Assembly: GCA_003247835.1 (NCBI GenBank)
Contig: QJYB01000091.1
Coordinates: 37,304-101,303, forward strand
Reading direction: 5' to 3'
Source: Gammaproteobacteria bacterium
GTDB lineage: Bacteria; Pseudomonadota; Gammaproteobacteria; Pseudomonadales; Azotimanducaceae
Length of the DNA stretch: 64,000 nucleotides
Shown here: positions 1 to 10,576 of the stretch, one piece after another
How the letters are laid out: the number at the start of each line of letters is the position of its first letter
Numbering within the stretch: position 1 is the stretch's first letter
Notes under the pieces: model-generated
The model's input: the letters and a program-made list of their open reading frames with translations, nothing else
Databases searched by the model: none
What the model was told of the DNA's origin: nothing
Translations under genes and position numbers: made by a program

Positions 1-1899
<1,899 letters not shown>

Positions 1900-1978
1900 T
1901 GCCGCCCGGGACACGGTCCCACGTCGCTCGGGGCCGGTGGATCTGGCGGCGGCGGGCGGGCGCGGCTAAGCTCCGTCG

Positions 1979-4066
1979 ATGAACGCTCCCTCCCGACTGA
2001 GCGACGCCATCAAGGCGGAAATTCAGACTGCCTATCGCGCCTGGCTGAGTGCCCGGGACTTCCGGCCGCGGCGGGGTCAGCGGGAGATGATTGCCCAGAT
2101 CGCCCGTACCCTGACCGCAGAAGACGATCGGATCGCCGTCATCGAGGCCGGCACGGGCACGGGCAAGACGGCTGCGTACTGCCTGGCAGCCATCCCCATT
2201 GCCCGGGCACTGGGCAGGACCCTCGTCATCAGTACCGCTACGGTCGCCCTTCAGGAACAGGTGGTGCTCAGAGATCTGCCGGACCTTCAGGCCCGCTCGG
2301 GACTCCGCTTCGACTTCGCCCTCGCCAAGGGCCGCGGCCGTTATCTGTGTCTCAAGCGGCTCGACGACCGGCTGCGCTACCACGACGGCGGCGAGACGCC
2401 GCTCTTCGAGACGCTCGGCTTCGAGTCTGCAGGTGCCGACCAGGTGGGGCTCTATCAGCGCATGCTGGCAGCCTTCTCCGACCGTCGCTGGGATGGAGAG
2501 CTCGACAGCTGGCCGGAGCCCATCGCTCGGGAGGACTGGAGCCCGGTGACCACGGATCATCGTGGCTGCACCAACAACCGCTGCAGCTACTTCAGGCAGT
2601 GTCCGTTCTTCAGGAGCCGCAATGCCCTGGAGGGTACCGAAGTGATCGTGGCAAACCACGACCTGGTGCTGGCGGACCTGTCGCTGGGCGGCGGTGCCGT
2701 GCTGCCCGACCCGGAGGCCACGATCTACGTAGTGGACGAGGCTCATCACCTGCCGGAAAAGACCCAGATCCACTTCTCGGCGAGTGGTCGATTGCGGTCC
2801 ACGGCGTTGTGGCTCGACGGGGTGCAGAATCTGGTGGGCACGATGACGCAGCGTTTCGGCCGCCCCGACGTACTGGTGCATCTGGCTACCCGTCTGGCCG
2901 ATTTCGCGGGCCGCTGTGCCGAAGGCCTGACGGCCCTGGATGAGGCGGTGGGAGTGCTCGATTTCGAGCCGCGGGACGAGGGGCTCGAGACACATCGCTT
3001 CCCGGTTGGCCAGGTACCCACCGAGCTGGCCGCTCTGGCAGCTACCCTGCTCGAGCCTGTCGGCGCCCTGAGCGATGAGCTGACGCACGCTCACGACCTG
3101 CTCCTGGAAGTCCAGGAGGGCAAGCTCGACTGGGAGCGTTCGTTCGAGGCGGAGGACTGGGTACCGGCGATCGGTCAGCTGCTGACCCGCTCCCAGGCGC
3201 TGCTGGATCTGATCCGGGCCTATGCGCTACCGGACACGCCCGGTCAGACCCAGGCGCGCTGGATCAACCGCTATACCGAAGACGTGGAGCTGGTGAGCGC
3301 GCCCATCGAACCCGGCACGCTGCTGACAGATGCGTTCTGGAGCCGCTGCGATGGTGCCATCCTGACTTCGGCGACGCTGACGGCGGTCGGTCGCTTCGAC
3401 CGGTTCCTCGAGCGTGCCGGGCTGAACGGGCGCACGGCGCTGCGCATTCCGAGTCCGTTCGATTTTCCCAACATCGCCCGCTTCGTGGTGCCGCCCCTGA
3501 CCTCGGAGCCGGGGGATTTCGATGCGCATACGGCGGAGGTGGCTGGCCTGCTCCCGGATCTCGTGGCCGACGATCCGGGCGCGCTGGTTCTCTTCACCTC
3601 CTGGCGGCAGATGTTTGCCGTGCTCGACCGGCTGCCAGAGTCGCTCAAGCCGCTGCTCAAGGTTCAGGGCGAGGGATCCAAGCAGGCACTGCTGGCCGCC
3701 CACGCCGAGGACGTGAACGCGGGCCGGCAGAGCCTGCTGTTCGGTCTGGCGAGTTTTGCCGAGGGTGTGGACCTGCCGGACGATCTGTGCCGCCACGTCA
3801 TCATCGTCAAGCTGCCCTTCGCGGTTCCGGACGACCCGCTGGACCGCGCCATGGCGGAGTGGGCCGAGCAGCGGGGGCGGAACCCGTTCTACGAGCTGTC
3901 GGTCCCCGATGCGGCGCTAAAGCTCGTCCAGGCCTGCGGCCGGCTGATCCGCCACGAAGGGGACTGGGGTCGGATCACGCTGCTCGACAGACGCATCGTC
4001 AGTCGGCGCTACGGGCGTGACCTGCTGGCCTCGCTGCCTCCTTACCGGCTTGAGCTGGCGAGGTAG
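1979..4066 (+). CDS. dinG: ATP-dependent DNA helicase DinG
   Basis: A 695-residue XPD/DinG-type superfamily 2 helicase, which unwinds DNA 5' to 3' and helps resolve R-loops and replication-transcription conflicts. Walker A is GTGTGKT at about residues 58-64 and the Walker B box is VVDEAHHL. Between them lie the four cysteines expected to hold a [4Fe-4S] cluster (YLCLKRL, then RGCTNNRC and QCPFF). The C-terminal helicase motifs include LTSATL, LFTSW and the arginine-containing QACGRLIRHEGD block. Length and motif order match full-length DinG. It starts at an ATG 79 bases after the lipoprotein gene and is followed by a hairpin-rich spacer. Confidence 0.95.
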   Translation: MNAPSRLSDAIKAEIQTAYRAWLSARDFRPRRGQREMIAQIARTLTAEDDRIAVIEAGTGTGKTAAYCLAAIPIARALGRTLVISTATVALQEQVVLRDLPDLQARSGLRFDFALAKGRGRYLCLKRLDDRLRYHDGGETPLFETLGFESAGADQVGLYQRMLAAFSDRRWDGELDSWPEPIAREDWSPVTTDHRGCTNNRCSYFRQCPFFRSRNALEGTEVIVANHDLVLADLSLGGGAVLPDPEATIYVVDEAHHLPEKTQIHFSASGRLRSTALWLDGVQNLVGTMTQRFGRPDVLVHLATRLADFAGRCAEGLTALDEAVGVLDFEPRDEGLETHRFPVGQVPTELAALAATLLEPVGALSDELTHAHDLLLEVQEGKLDWERSFEAEDWVPAIGQLLTRSQALLDLIRAYALPDTPGQTQARWINRYTEDVELVSAPIEPGTLLTDAFWSRCDGAILTSATLTAVGRFDRFLERAGLNGRTALRIPSPFDFPNIARFVVPPLTSEPGDFDAHTAEVAGLLPDLVADDPGALVLFTSWRQMFAVLDRLPESLKPLLKVQGEGSKQALLAAHAEDVNAGRQSLLFGLASFAEGVDLPDDLCRHVIIVKLPFAVPDDPLDRAMAEWAEQRGRNPFYELSVPDAALKLVQACGRLIRHEGDWGRITLLDRRIVSRRYGRDLLASLPPYRLELAR

Positions 4067-4216
4067 GAGCTTGTTGAAAAATGGATCTTGCGATCCACTT
4101 TTCACCCGCCAGCCGTCCATGGCTGGTGGCACCCTGCGACGAATCCATCACCAGCGTGATTGATTCGCGCTTGGCTATCCCTGGCCAGAATCGATGAGCC
4201 TGTTATTCAGCAGGCT
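4067..4216. repeat. Intergenic cluster of hairpins between convergent dinG and the M16 peptidase gene
   Basis: The spacer is full of inverted repeats. At 4075-4104 two 13-base arms (one mismatch) flank TTGC. At 4109-4126 CCAGCC pairs with GGCTGG around GTCCAT. At 4140-4167 two 12-base arms (one mismatch) flank CAGC. At 4197-4216 AGCCTG pairs with CAGGCT, overlapping the stop codon of the minus-strand gene. None has a clean U-tract. The arrangement resembles a dispersed extragenic palindromic element that could also act as a bidirectional transcription end; that reading is inference. Confidence 0.55.
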
Positions 4217-7055
4217 GCTGGTCGGCGCCAACCGCGGTGCGGTCGATCCGTCTGCCGTTGGTTGGTGCGTCGTCGAACCGTCCCAGGCTGTACACCAGCA
4301 GCCGGGCATCGGTCAGACGCTCGACCGTCTCGTTCAGATAGGCCATCACATCGTCCAGGGTGAGCGTTGCGACTATATCGGCGATCTGAGCCTGGGAGTC
4401 GAAGGTGGTCACGTCCGCCTCCAGGTCTGCCAGGTAGCGGGCGGTGCGTTCGCGCAGGTTTTTCGGCTGCTCCGTGAGCCGGCTGATCAGTCCGGCCTTG
4501 TGGTGCTCGAACGTCTGCGCATCCATGGCGGCAACCAGCGGCGGCTGGGCGACCATGAACTCGAGCGTCGCGGCTTCCAGTGCTGCGGGTGATGCCACGG
4601 GCGACTGAATCACGAATACCAGACCTCCACGGTCCCGCACGGTGCGGTTGTTCATGCTCACCACGTAACCGAGCTGCTGATCGGTGCGCAGGCTGGAGAA
4701 GTATGCCTGCTGGAGTATCTGCGCGGTCAGTGCGCTCTTCGCCCTCGACTGGAAAGACGCCTCGGCATCCTGGACGTAGAGCACCATGGCAGCATCGTCG
4801 TGGTCGGCATCGAGCGCGAGCAGCTCCGGCTGGTCGATGAGGGTGAGCTCGGGCTTGCGTAGCTCGAAGGCGTCGAGTGGCAGCTTCCGCTCGAGCAGCG
4901 CGTTGACGTCCCGGACGGTGGCGCCGTTCAGGTTACCGTTCGACAACCCGACCACGCTGATCCGGGCAAGACGATCCCGTTGCCAGCGCTCGAGATCGGC
5001 GACGCTGAGGCCGGTGGCCGTTTCTGCCAGGACATCCGGCGCGAAGCTGGTGTCGAGCAGGGCGTCGTTGAGCGCGGCGTAGGCCTGCAGGTAAGGTCGT
5101 TCGAAGCGGAAATTCTGCCACTGACGGATCAGCTCATCGCGGGTCTGCTCGAACCGGATTGGATCGAGCTTGAGTCCCGTGAGCTCGTCGAGCACGCGCT
5201 CGAGCAGAACCGCCTGACGGTCGGAAAAGCCTGCGACGCTGATCCTCAACCCCGCTGCCGTGGTATCGATCTGATAGGACAGACCGGCCAGCATGGCCGG
5301 GTAGGCGTAGGGATTGAGGGCGTCCGTCACCAGCTGTCCGTAGATGGTCGCCAGCGCCGCCTCCCGCGCCGACGCAAGTCCGCCGGGCAGACCCAGGGTG
5401 AAGGTCTGGTTGGCCCGGGGCACGCGGAATTCCTCATCCGGTGCCAGCCACAGCCGCACACCGGGTTCGTCCACCGCCAGCTCCGGCGGTGCGGTGACGT
5501 TGCTCACCAGGGCGAGGTTCTCCGGCAGGAACGGGTTGGCTGCCGGCAGGTGCATGCCGGCCAGCTCAGTACGCTGCTCGATCGGGATCGGACGTTCGAG
5601 GTGGTAGGGCACGTTGAACCAGGCTTCCAGCTGATCCGTCTCCACATCCGGGCCGGACAGCTCGATGAGGACGTTGTCGGGACGCAGGTAGGAGAGGTAT
5701 TCGCGGATCAGCTGCGCGTCGAACCCTTCCATGAGGTAGTCGGCGATGAGCACGTCTTCCGGCGGGTAGATGCCGAGGTTCGGACTCGTTCTGTAGACGA
5801 AGCCGGTCGGCGAGGTCTGCTCCTGGAAGCGGAACGACAGCTCCGCCACCTTGGCCTGCTCGTCGTAGCGCCAGGCTTCCGGGTTTTCGTCGTTCAGGAG
5901 CTTGATGTAGCCGTAGAGCAGCTCGGTGATCTCCTCGGTGGCCCGGCGCCCGCTCGGAGTCAGCTCGATGGTCACCGTGAGCAGCGCGTTCGCGGAATCC
6001 AGACGGTTCACCCCCGCGGCCAGCGACTCTATCCAGCCCCGTGATTTGAGCGCCTGGTGCAGGCTGCCCTCGCCTTCGTGACCGAGCAGGTTGCTCAGAT
6101 ACTCGGCGGGTTTCACCCGGTAGTTGGCATCCACCGCCGGGATGGGGAAGTTGTAGCTGATCGTGTAGCTGTCGCTCAGCGACGCATAGGTCAGTCGGGC
6201 GGGCAGCTCGCCCGGCAGAAAAGCGGGCGCGGGCGCTTGTGACGGGCCGAGGTTTTTGTTTCGGATGGCAGCGAACAGAGGGCGGATCCAGGTCTCCATC
6301 TGGTCCAGTGGTTCGTTGCCGAGCGCTACCAGTACCATCTGGTCGGCGCTGTAGTTCGCATCGAAGAAGTCCTTGAGTGCCTTTGTCACTCCGTCACCCA
6401 GGGTATCGAGAGAACCGATGTAGAACTTCGAACCGGCGTAGTCCGGATTCATCGCCATGCGCACCACCGAGTTGGCGCGCCAGCCGTCGTCGCGGATCTG
6501 CAGCTGGTACTCGGAGTTGACGGCGTTCTTCTCCCGGTCGACGTACTCCGCTTCGAGCAGCGGGCTGATGAAGAACTGCGCAAACCGATCCATGGCCGGC
6601 TGGAACTGCTCGGGCTGGATCTCGAAAAAAAAGTTGGTGTGCTGGGCAGACGTGTAGGCGTTGGACTGACCGCCGTGTTTCGACACGAACTGCTGGTAGC
6701 CGTCCACCTCCGGATACTTTTCCGTGCCGATGAACAGCATGTGCTCGAGAAAGTGCGCCAGCCCCGGATACTCCGGCGGTTCGTTGTAGTAGCCGCGCAG
6801 CACGGTCAACGACGCCGCAGCCACGTCCGTGTCCGGATCGCTGACGAGCAGCACCCGCAAGGCGTTGGGCAGCACCACGTAGCGGTAGGCTTTCTCGTCG
6901 TTGGGGCTCTTCTTCACCACCACGGCGCCCTGCTGCCCGGGCGCGTCGGGCGCCGGCAGGGTCGAGCAGCCGGCGAGCAGTGTGGCAGAGATCAGGAACA
7001 GCGCGCAGACGGCGCGCCGTGCGATGGCGCGCGGATAGGGGGTCGGTCGGATCAT
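4203..7055 (-). CDS. M16 family zinc metallopeptidase, lipoprotein (pitrilysin/insulinase type)
   Basis: With the ATG at 7055 the protein has 950 residues. The inverted zinc-binding motif HFLEH lies at residues 101-105 (His101, Glu104 as base, His105), followed by the conserved MLFIGTEKYPE region, and the length fits the four-domain pitrilysin/protease III architecture. These enzymes degrade peptides inside a closed chamber. The N-terminus is a signal peptide ending in the lipobox LAGC (Cys30), so this one should be membrane-anchored, unlike soluble periplasmic E. coli protease III. The frame also reads back to a TTG at 7085, but that would add ten residues before a normal signal peptide, so I prefer 7055. 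Neither start has a strong Shine-Dalgarno. Confidence 0.9.
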   Translation of the reverse strand: MIRPTPYPRAIARRAVCALFLISATLLAGCSTLPAPDAPGQQGAVVVKKSPNDEKAYRYVVLPNALRVLLVSDPDTDVAAASLTVLRGYYNEPPEYPGLAHFLEHMLFIGTEKYPEVDGYQQFVSKHGGQSNAYTSAQHTNFFFEIQPEQFQPAMDRFAQFFISPLLEAEYVDREKNAVNSEYQLQIRDDGWRANSVVRMAMNPDYAGSKFYIGSLDTLGDGVTKALKDFFDANYSADQMVLVALGNEPLDQMETWIRPLFAAIRNKNLGPSQAPAPAFLPGELPARLTYASLSDSYTISYNFPIPAVDANYRVKPAEYLSNLLGHEGEGSLHQALKSRGWIESLAAGVNRLDSANALLTVTIELTPSGRRATEEITELLYGYIKLLNDENPEAWRYDEQAKVAELSFRFQEQTSPTGFVYRTSPNLGIYPPEDVLIADYLMEGFDAQLIREYLSYLRPDNVLIELSGPDVETDQLEAWFNVPYHLERPIPIEQRTELAGMHLPAANPFLPENLALVSNVTAPPELAVDEPGVRLWLAPDEEFRVPRANQTFTLGLPGGLASAREAALATIYGQLVTDALNPYAYPAMLAGLSYQIDTTAAGLRISVAGFSDRQAVLLERVLDELTGLKLDPIRFEQTRDELIRQWQNFRFERPYLQAYAALNDALLDTSFAPDVLAETATGLSVADLERWQRDRLARISVVGLSNGNLNGATVRDVNALLERKLPLDAFELRKPELTLIDQPELLALDADHDDAAMVLYVQDAEASFQSRAKSALTAQILQQAYFSSLRTDQQLGYVVSMNNRTVRDRGGLVFVIQSPVASPAALEAATLEFMVAQPPLVAAMDAQTFEHHKAGLISRLTEQPKNLRERTARYLADLEADVTTFDSQAQIADIVATLTLDDVMAYLNETVERLTDARLLVYSLGRFDDAPTNGRRIDRTAVGADQQPAE

Positions 7056-7085
7056 GCTGAGTCGGTACTTCGAATGAGTTGGCAA

Positions 7086-7865
7086 TTATAGGGAATTCCG
7101 GGCTGCCGGTTGGTCGTCGGCGGATCCCGCGGTAAGACGCCGGTAGCAGAGACCGGCGTAGTAATCCAGGCTCAGATAGCGGCCGCCGCCGATCACGGCC
7201 AGTGCCAGCAGCATGGCCAGATAGGAAGCGGCGAACTCGATGCCGTTGTTGAGCTTGACCAGCGGACCACCACCGTTCAGATAGCTCCAGTTGCCGTGTT
7301 CCTTGAGGATGGCGCGGGCCCGGGCCAGCCGCCTGGAAGCCTCGACGGTGCGTTCGTTGACGCCATGGCAGGCCACGTAGCGCTGGAACGGGTTCGACGC
7401 CACATGGGCGTCGGTTCCCGGGATGCAGAGGGCGGGAGGGTTCGAGGGGGCAATGGCCGACCAGCCGTTGTCGAGATGCACCGCGTAGGCGGCCACGAAC
7501 ATGGTGATCGAGAGCGGGATGGCCACGATCCGCGTACCCAGACCGAGCAGCAGCAGGATGCCGCCGAGAAACTCGGTCCAGGAGGCCAGAAACCAGGACA
7601 GCCCCGCCGGTAGCACGTTGAACGGGAAGGGGAACGCGTCGAGCTGACCGCCGAACCAGTTCTCGCCGGTGAGTTTCTCCCAGCCGGCGGCGATGAGCAC
7701 CGGCGCCAGGATCAGCCGCAGCAGCAGCGACGCCACGCCGTCGAGCCGGGCAAGCGCCCCACGCAGCACATCACAGCCCGCCGCCAGAGCATCCGCCACC
7801 CGGGTCAGGGTGCCGTGGCGCCGCGCGGGCGCCGTCGCGGGCATGATAAGGTGCCGCTCTGCCAT
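7086..7865 (-). CDS. DoxX-family integral membrane protein
   Basis: A 259-residue protein. The start at 7865 is chosen because GAGGAG lies eight bases upstream; the open frame runs much further back but only as a shadow of the opposite gene. Several hydrophobic segments are visible (LLLRLILAPVLIAAGWEKL, an LGGILLLLGLG block, and a C-terminal pair around LAMLLALAVIGGG), with the charged WEKLTG loop typical of DoxX proteins. A loop of about 70 residues between the central and last segments is longer than in small DoxX proteins. DoxX family members are quinone or redox-associated membrane proteins of poorly defined role. It is divergent from the kinase gene starting at 7935. Confidence 0.8.
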   Translation of the reverse strand: MAERHLIMPATAPARRHGTLTRVADALAAGCDVLRGALARLDGVASLLLRLILAPVLIAAGWEKLTGENWFGGQLDAFPFPFNVLPAGLSWFLASWTEFLGGILLLLGLGTRIVAIPLSITMFVAAYAVHLDNGWSAIAPSNPPALCIPGTDAHVASNPFQRYVACHGVNERTVEASRRLARARAILKEHGNWSYLNGGGPLVKLNNGIEFAASYLAMLLALAVIGGGRYLSLDYYAGLCYRRLTAGSADDQPAARNSL

Positions 7866-7934
7866 GCAGTCGTCTCCTCGCTGGTCAGGGTCGTTAGACC
7901 CGGTTCCCGACGAGGGTTCCATCGGAGAAGCGGA

Positions 7935-8828
7935 TTGGATTTCGAGCGCCTCGCCGAGCGCTTCGACCCGGATTGCCGGGTGGAAGAAGCGCGCGCCCTG
8001 CGCGATACGTTGCCGGAGGATGCACCGCCCGACTGGCGCGGTCTGGCGGCGCTGCTCGCTCTCGGTTACGGCGCGGGCCGGGACACGGACGGGCCGCTGG
8101 TTCTCGGTATCAGTGGCGGTCAGGGTGCCGGCAAGACGACCCTGACGGGCCTCCTGGTCCAGGCGCTGTCGACGCTCCATCGACGGGGTGTGGCCCTGTC
8201 TATCGACGACTTCTACCTGCCGAAACGGGAACGCCTCGAGCTCGCGCGCATCGTGCATCCACTGCTCGCTACCCGTGGCGTGCCAGGTACCCACGACGTG
8301 AACCTGGCCGTCGGAGTGATCGATGCCATCCGCACCGGGCGGACCGCCGAGGTCCCGGTCTTCGACAAGGCGGCCGACGACCGGTTGCCCGTCAGCGCAC
8401 ACAGACGTATCGAACCCGGTGTCGATCTGGTCATATTCGAAGGCTGGTGTGTGGGCAGTCCACCTCAGCCGGAGAGTGCACTGGCCACACCGGTGAACGA
8501 TCTGGAACGGCAGGAGGATCCGGATGGTCGCTGGCGGCAGTTCGTCAACGGCTGCCTCGCCTCGGCGTACCCCGCACTCTGGCGGCGGCTCGATACGCTG
8601 CTGTTCCTTCAGGTACCGGACATCCCCGCCGTGGTCCGCTGGCGCACGGAGCAGGAGCAGCAGCTCCCGCCGGAGCGGCGGATGAGCACGGCAGCCATCG
8701 CCCGGTTCGTCGCCCACTACGAACGCCTGACCCGATGGATGCTGACGAGCCTGCCAGAAACCGCCGATATGGTCGGATTTCTTGACATAAATCACGGACT
8801 GGGCGATTTCCGGCGCAGGCAGGCATGA
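7935..8828 (+). CDS. P-loop kinase of the phosphoribulokinase/uridine kinase superfamily, probably D-glycerate 3-kinase
   Basis: I take the TTG at 7935 as start because GGAG lies seven bases upstream and the resulting 297-residue product begins where family homology is expected; the upstream extension overlaps the divergent DoxX gene. Walker A is GGQGAGKTT at residues 61-69, followed by SIDDFYLPKRER with the acidic catalytic pair of this kinase class, then VIFEGWCVG and the late conserved ERLTRWML block. This combination is typical of GLYK-type glycerate kinases, which phosphorylate D-glycerate to 3-phosphoglycerate. The substrate is inferred from family resemblance; pantothenate or uridine kinase is less likely given the length and motifs. 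Confidence 0.8.
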   Translation: MDFERLAERFDPDCRVEEARALRDTLPEDAPPDWRGLAALLALGYGAGRDTDGPLVLGISGGQGAGKTTLTGLLVQALSTLHRRGVALSIDDFYLPKRERLELARIVHPLLATRGVPGTHDVNLAVGVIDAIRTGRTAEVPVFDKAADDRLPVSAHRRIEPGVDLVIFEGWCVGSPPQPESALATPVNDLERQEDPDGRWRQFVNGCLASAYPALWRRLDTLLFLQVPDIPAVVRWRTEQEQQLPPERRMSTAAIARFVAHYERLTRWMLTSLPETADMVGFLDINHGLGDFRRRQA

Positions 8829-8925
8829 AACACCGGTGGCAGGATTGCCGCCCGGGGTATTCAGAGTCCGTTCAGCCATTTCTGACTACTCTGGCGCCAC
8901 GTTGAACGAAGACACGAGGTGTCAG

Positions 8926-9489
8926 ATGTCTGTGCGTCGAACCATTGGAACCCTGGTGCTCACCCCCTCGCTGGTGCTGTCCGGTGCGCTGCTGCCCCAG
9001 GCGGCCTCCGCCGGCGTGAGCATGGACAAGGCGAAGGTGCTGTCGGCGGATCCCGTCTACCGGACCGTATCAGTCTCCGTGCCCAGAGAGCAGTGCTCGC
9101 TGGTGGAGGAGGCGGTTCCCAGCGCGCCGCGTTACCGGTCCTACACCGGTCCGATCCTCGGGGCCATCATCGGTGGCGCCATCGGCAACGCCGTGGGTCA
9201 CGGTAAGACCAACAAGAAGGTCGGTACCGCCGTAGGGGCCGTGCTGGGTGGCAGCATCGGACGCGACATCCAGCGCCGTTCGGAACAGTCCCGTTACGAC
9301 GACTACGGTTATCAGGACGTACGCTTTGAGACCCGTGAGGTCTGCCGGACCGTGTACGACGTGGAGGAGCACGAGGAGTTCGACGGCTACGACGTCACCT
9401 ACCGCTACGCGGGCGAAACGTTCACCACCCGCATGGATCACGATCCGGGGCGGTTCCTCACCGTGCGGGTCCACGTCACGCCGGTGTGA
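8926..9489 (+). CDS. Secreted glycine-zipper envelope protein (17-kDa surface antigen-like)
   Basis: A 187-residue protein starting at an ATG preceded by GAGGT with five bases of spacing. Residues 1-29 form a signal peptide ending in ASA. Residues about 78-110 hold a glycine-zipper pair (GAIIGGAIGNAVGHG, then GTAVGAVLGGSIGRD), the pattern of the 2TM glycine-zipper domain found in Rickettsia 17-kDa antigen and related outer-membrane proteins. The rest is charged and tyrosine-rich (SRYDDYGYQD), ending in a small beta-rich domain with FTTRMDHDPG. The likely role is envelope structure or stress; no enzymatic motif is visible. Confidence 0.82.
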   Translation: MSVRRTIGTLVLTPSLVLSGALLPQAASAGVSMDKAKVLSADPVYRTVSVSVPREQCSLVEEAVPSAPRYRSYTGPILGAIIGGAIGNAVGHGKTNKKVGTAVGAVLGGSIGRDIQRRSEQSRYDDYGYQDVRFETREVCRTVYDVEEHEEFDGYDVTYRYAGETFTTRMDHDPGRFLTVRVHVTPV

Positions 9490-9534
9490 AGTGAATCGGA
9501 GTACAATGCAGGCAGTATTTTTCGGTAGTCGAGC

Positions 9535-9855
9535 ATGAGCGTCGTACCCAGACCATCCCGATACCGGTTGCGGAGCGTGCTGTTGTCGCTGCTCCTGCTG
9601 CTGACCGGTGCGGCGCTCGTCACACCGGCCTGGGCAGGCCAGCAGGCGCAGCCTCAGCATTATGCGGCGCCGGTGGGTGGCATCTCCCTGGAACAGGCGG
9701 CGGACAAGGTGCGCCGCCAGACGGGCGGCCGCGTGTTGTCCGCGAGTCCGGAAGAAAAAGGCGGGCGGCGCGGCTACAACGTCCGAGTGCTCGTGGATGG
9801 CAAGCGGGTCAAACAGTATTACGTGGACGCCGACGGTCGCGTCTCTTCCCGCTGA
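9535..9855 (+). CDS. Small periplasmic PepSY-like protein upstream of a two-component system
   Basis: A 106-residue protein with a signal peptide at residues 1-34 (LLSLLLLLTGAALVTPAWA). The mature part fits one PepSY repeat: ISLEQAADKVRRQTGG, a beta hairpin (YNVRVLVDGKRVKQYYVD), and a terminal ADGRV. Such proteins often accompany PhoP/PhoQ-like regulators, and PepSY domains are proposed to bind or inhibit peptidases or to sense the periplasm. It lies 49 bases upstream of the response regulator in the same direction. A TACAAT hexamer at 9502-9507 could be a -10 element, though no good -35 is visible. Confidence 0.78.
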   Translation: MSVVPRPSRYRLRSVLLSLLLLLTGAALVTPAWAGQQAQPQHYAAPVGGISLEQAADKVRRQTGGRVLSASPEEKGGRRGYNVRVLVDGKRVKQYYVDADGRVSSR

Positions 9856-9904
9856 CTCGCCTTTTCCGAATGCCTGATCGGGCGCACCCACGGAGGATCG
9901 GCAC

Positions 9905-10576
9905 ATGCGCATACTGATCGTCGAAGACGAACCCAACCTCTCGGCTCAGCTCAAATCGCGACTCGGCGACGAAGGCTACATCGTCGACGTGGCCGCCGAC
10001 GGCGAGGAAGGTCTCTACTACGGCCGGGAGTACGATTACGACGCGGCGGTGGTGGACCTGGGTCTGCCCAAGCTCGATGGCATCGAGCTGATCGGCGAGC
10101 TGCGTCGTGGCAACCGCGCCTTCCCCGTTCTGGTTCTCACGGCGCGCGGTCACTGGCAGGACAAGGTGGAAGGACTCGAGGCCGGCGCGGATGACTATCT
10201 GACCAAGCCATTTCAGACCGAGGAACTGCTGGCACGCCTGAACGCGCTGATGCGACGGGCGGCAGGATATGCCTCTCCCGTCATCGAGCACGGCGGTCTG
10301 AAGCTCGATACGGCGAAGAAGGAAGTTCGGGTCGAAGGTTCTCTGGTCGAGCTCACGGCTTACGAGTACAAGGTGCTGGAGTACCTGATGCTCAACCCGA
10401 GCAGGGTGGTCTCCAAGACCGAGCTCACCGACCACCTTTACGAGCAGGACTTCGATCGGGACAGCAATGTGATCGAGGTCTTCGTCGGCCGGTTGCGCAA
10501 GAAGCTCACACCCGTCAATCCCATCCGGACCATCCGCGGTCAGGGGTACCGATTCTATTTGGAAGCCGCTGGTTGA
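9905..10576 (+). CDS. OmpR/PhoB-family response regulator, PhoP-like
   Basis: A 223-residue transcription factor. The receiver domain (1-120) has the acidic pocket EDE, phosphoacceptor Asp51 in VVDLGLP, the TAR motif and the KPF lysine. The stretch WQDKVEGLEAGADDYLTKPF closely resembles PhoP. The C-terminal winged helix (about 128-220) includes LTAYEYKVLEYLM and the recognition-helix region SNVIEVFVGRLRKKL. The start ATG follows GGAGGATCGGCAC. Its last four bases overlap the sensor kinase start, so the pair is translationally coupled. In PhoP systems the regulon concerns divalent cations and envelope modification; that regulon is not demonstrated here. Confidence 0.93.
   Translation: MRILIVEDEPNLSAQLKSRLGDEGYIVDVAADGEEGLYYGREYDYDAAVVDLGLPKLDGIELIGELRRGNRAFPVLVLTARGHWQDKVEGLEAGADDYLTKPFQTEELLARLNALMRRAAGYASPVIEHGGLKLDTAKKEVRVEGSLVELTAYEYKVLEYLMLNPSRVVSKTELTDHLYEQDFDRDSNVIEVFVGRLRKKLTPVNPIRTIRGQGYRFYLEAAG

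Noticed and set aside
7866..8879. Upstream extension of the DoxX frame, giving a 597-residue protein
   Set aside because: The extension is the complement of the glycerate-kinase-like gene; a good Shine-Dalgarno supports a start at 7865.
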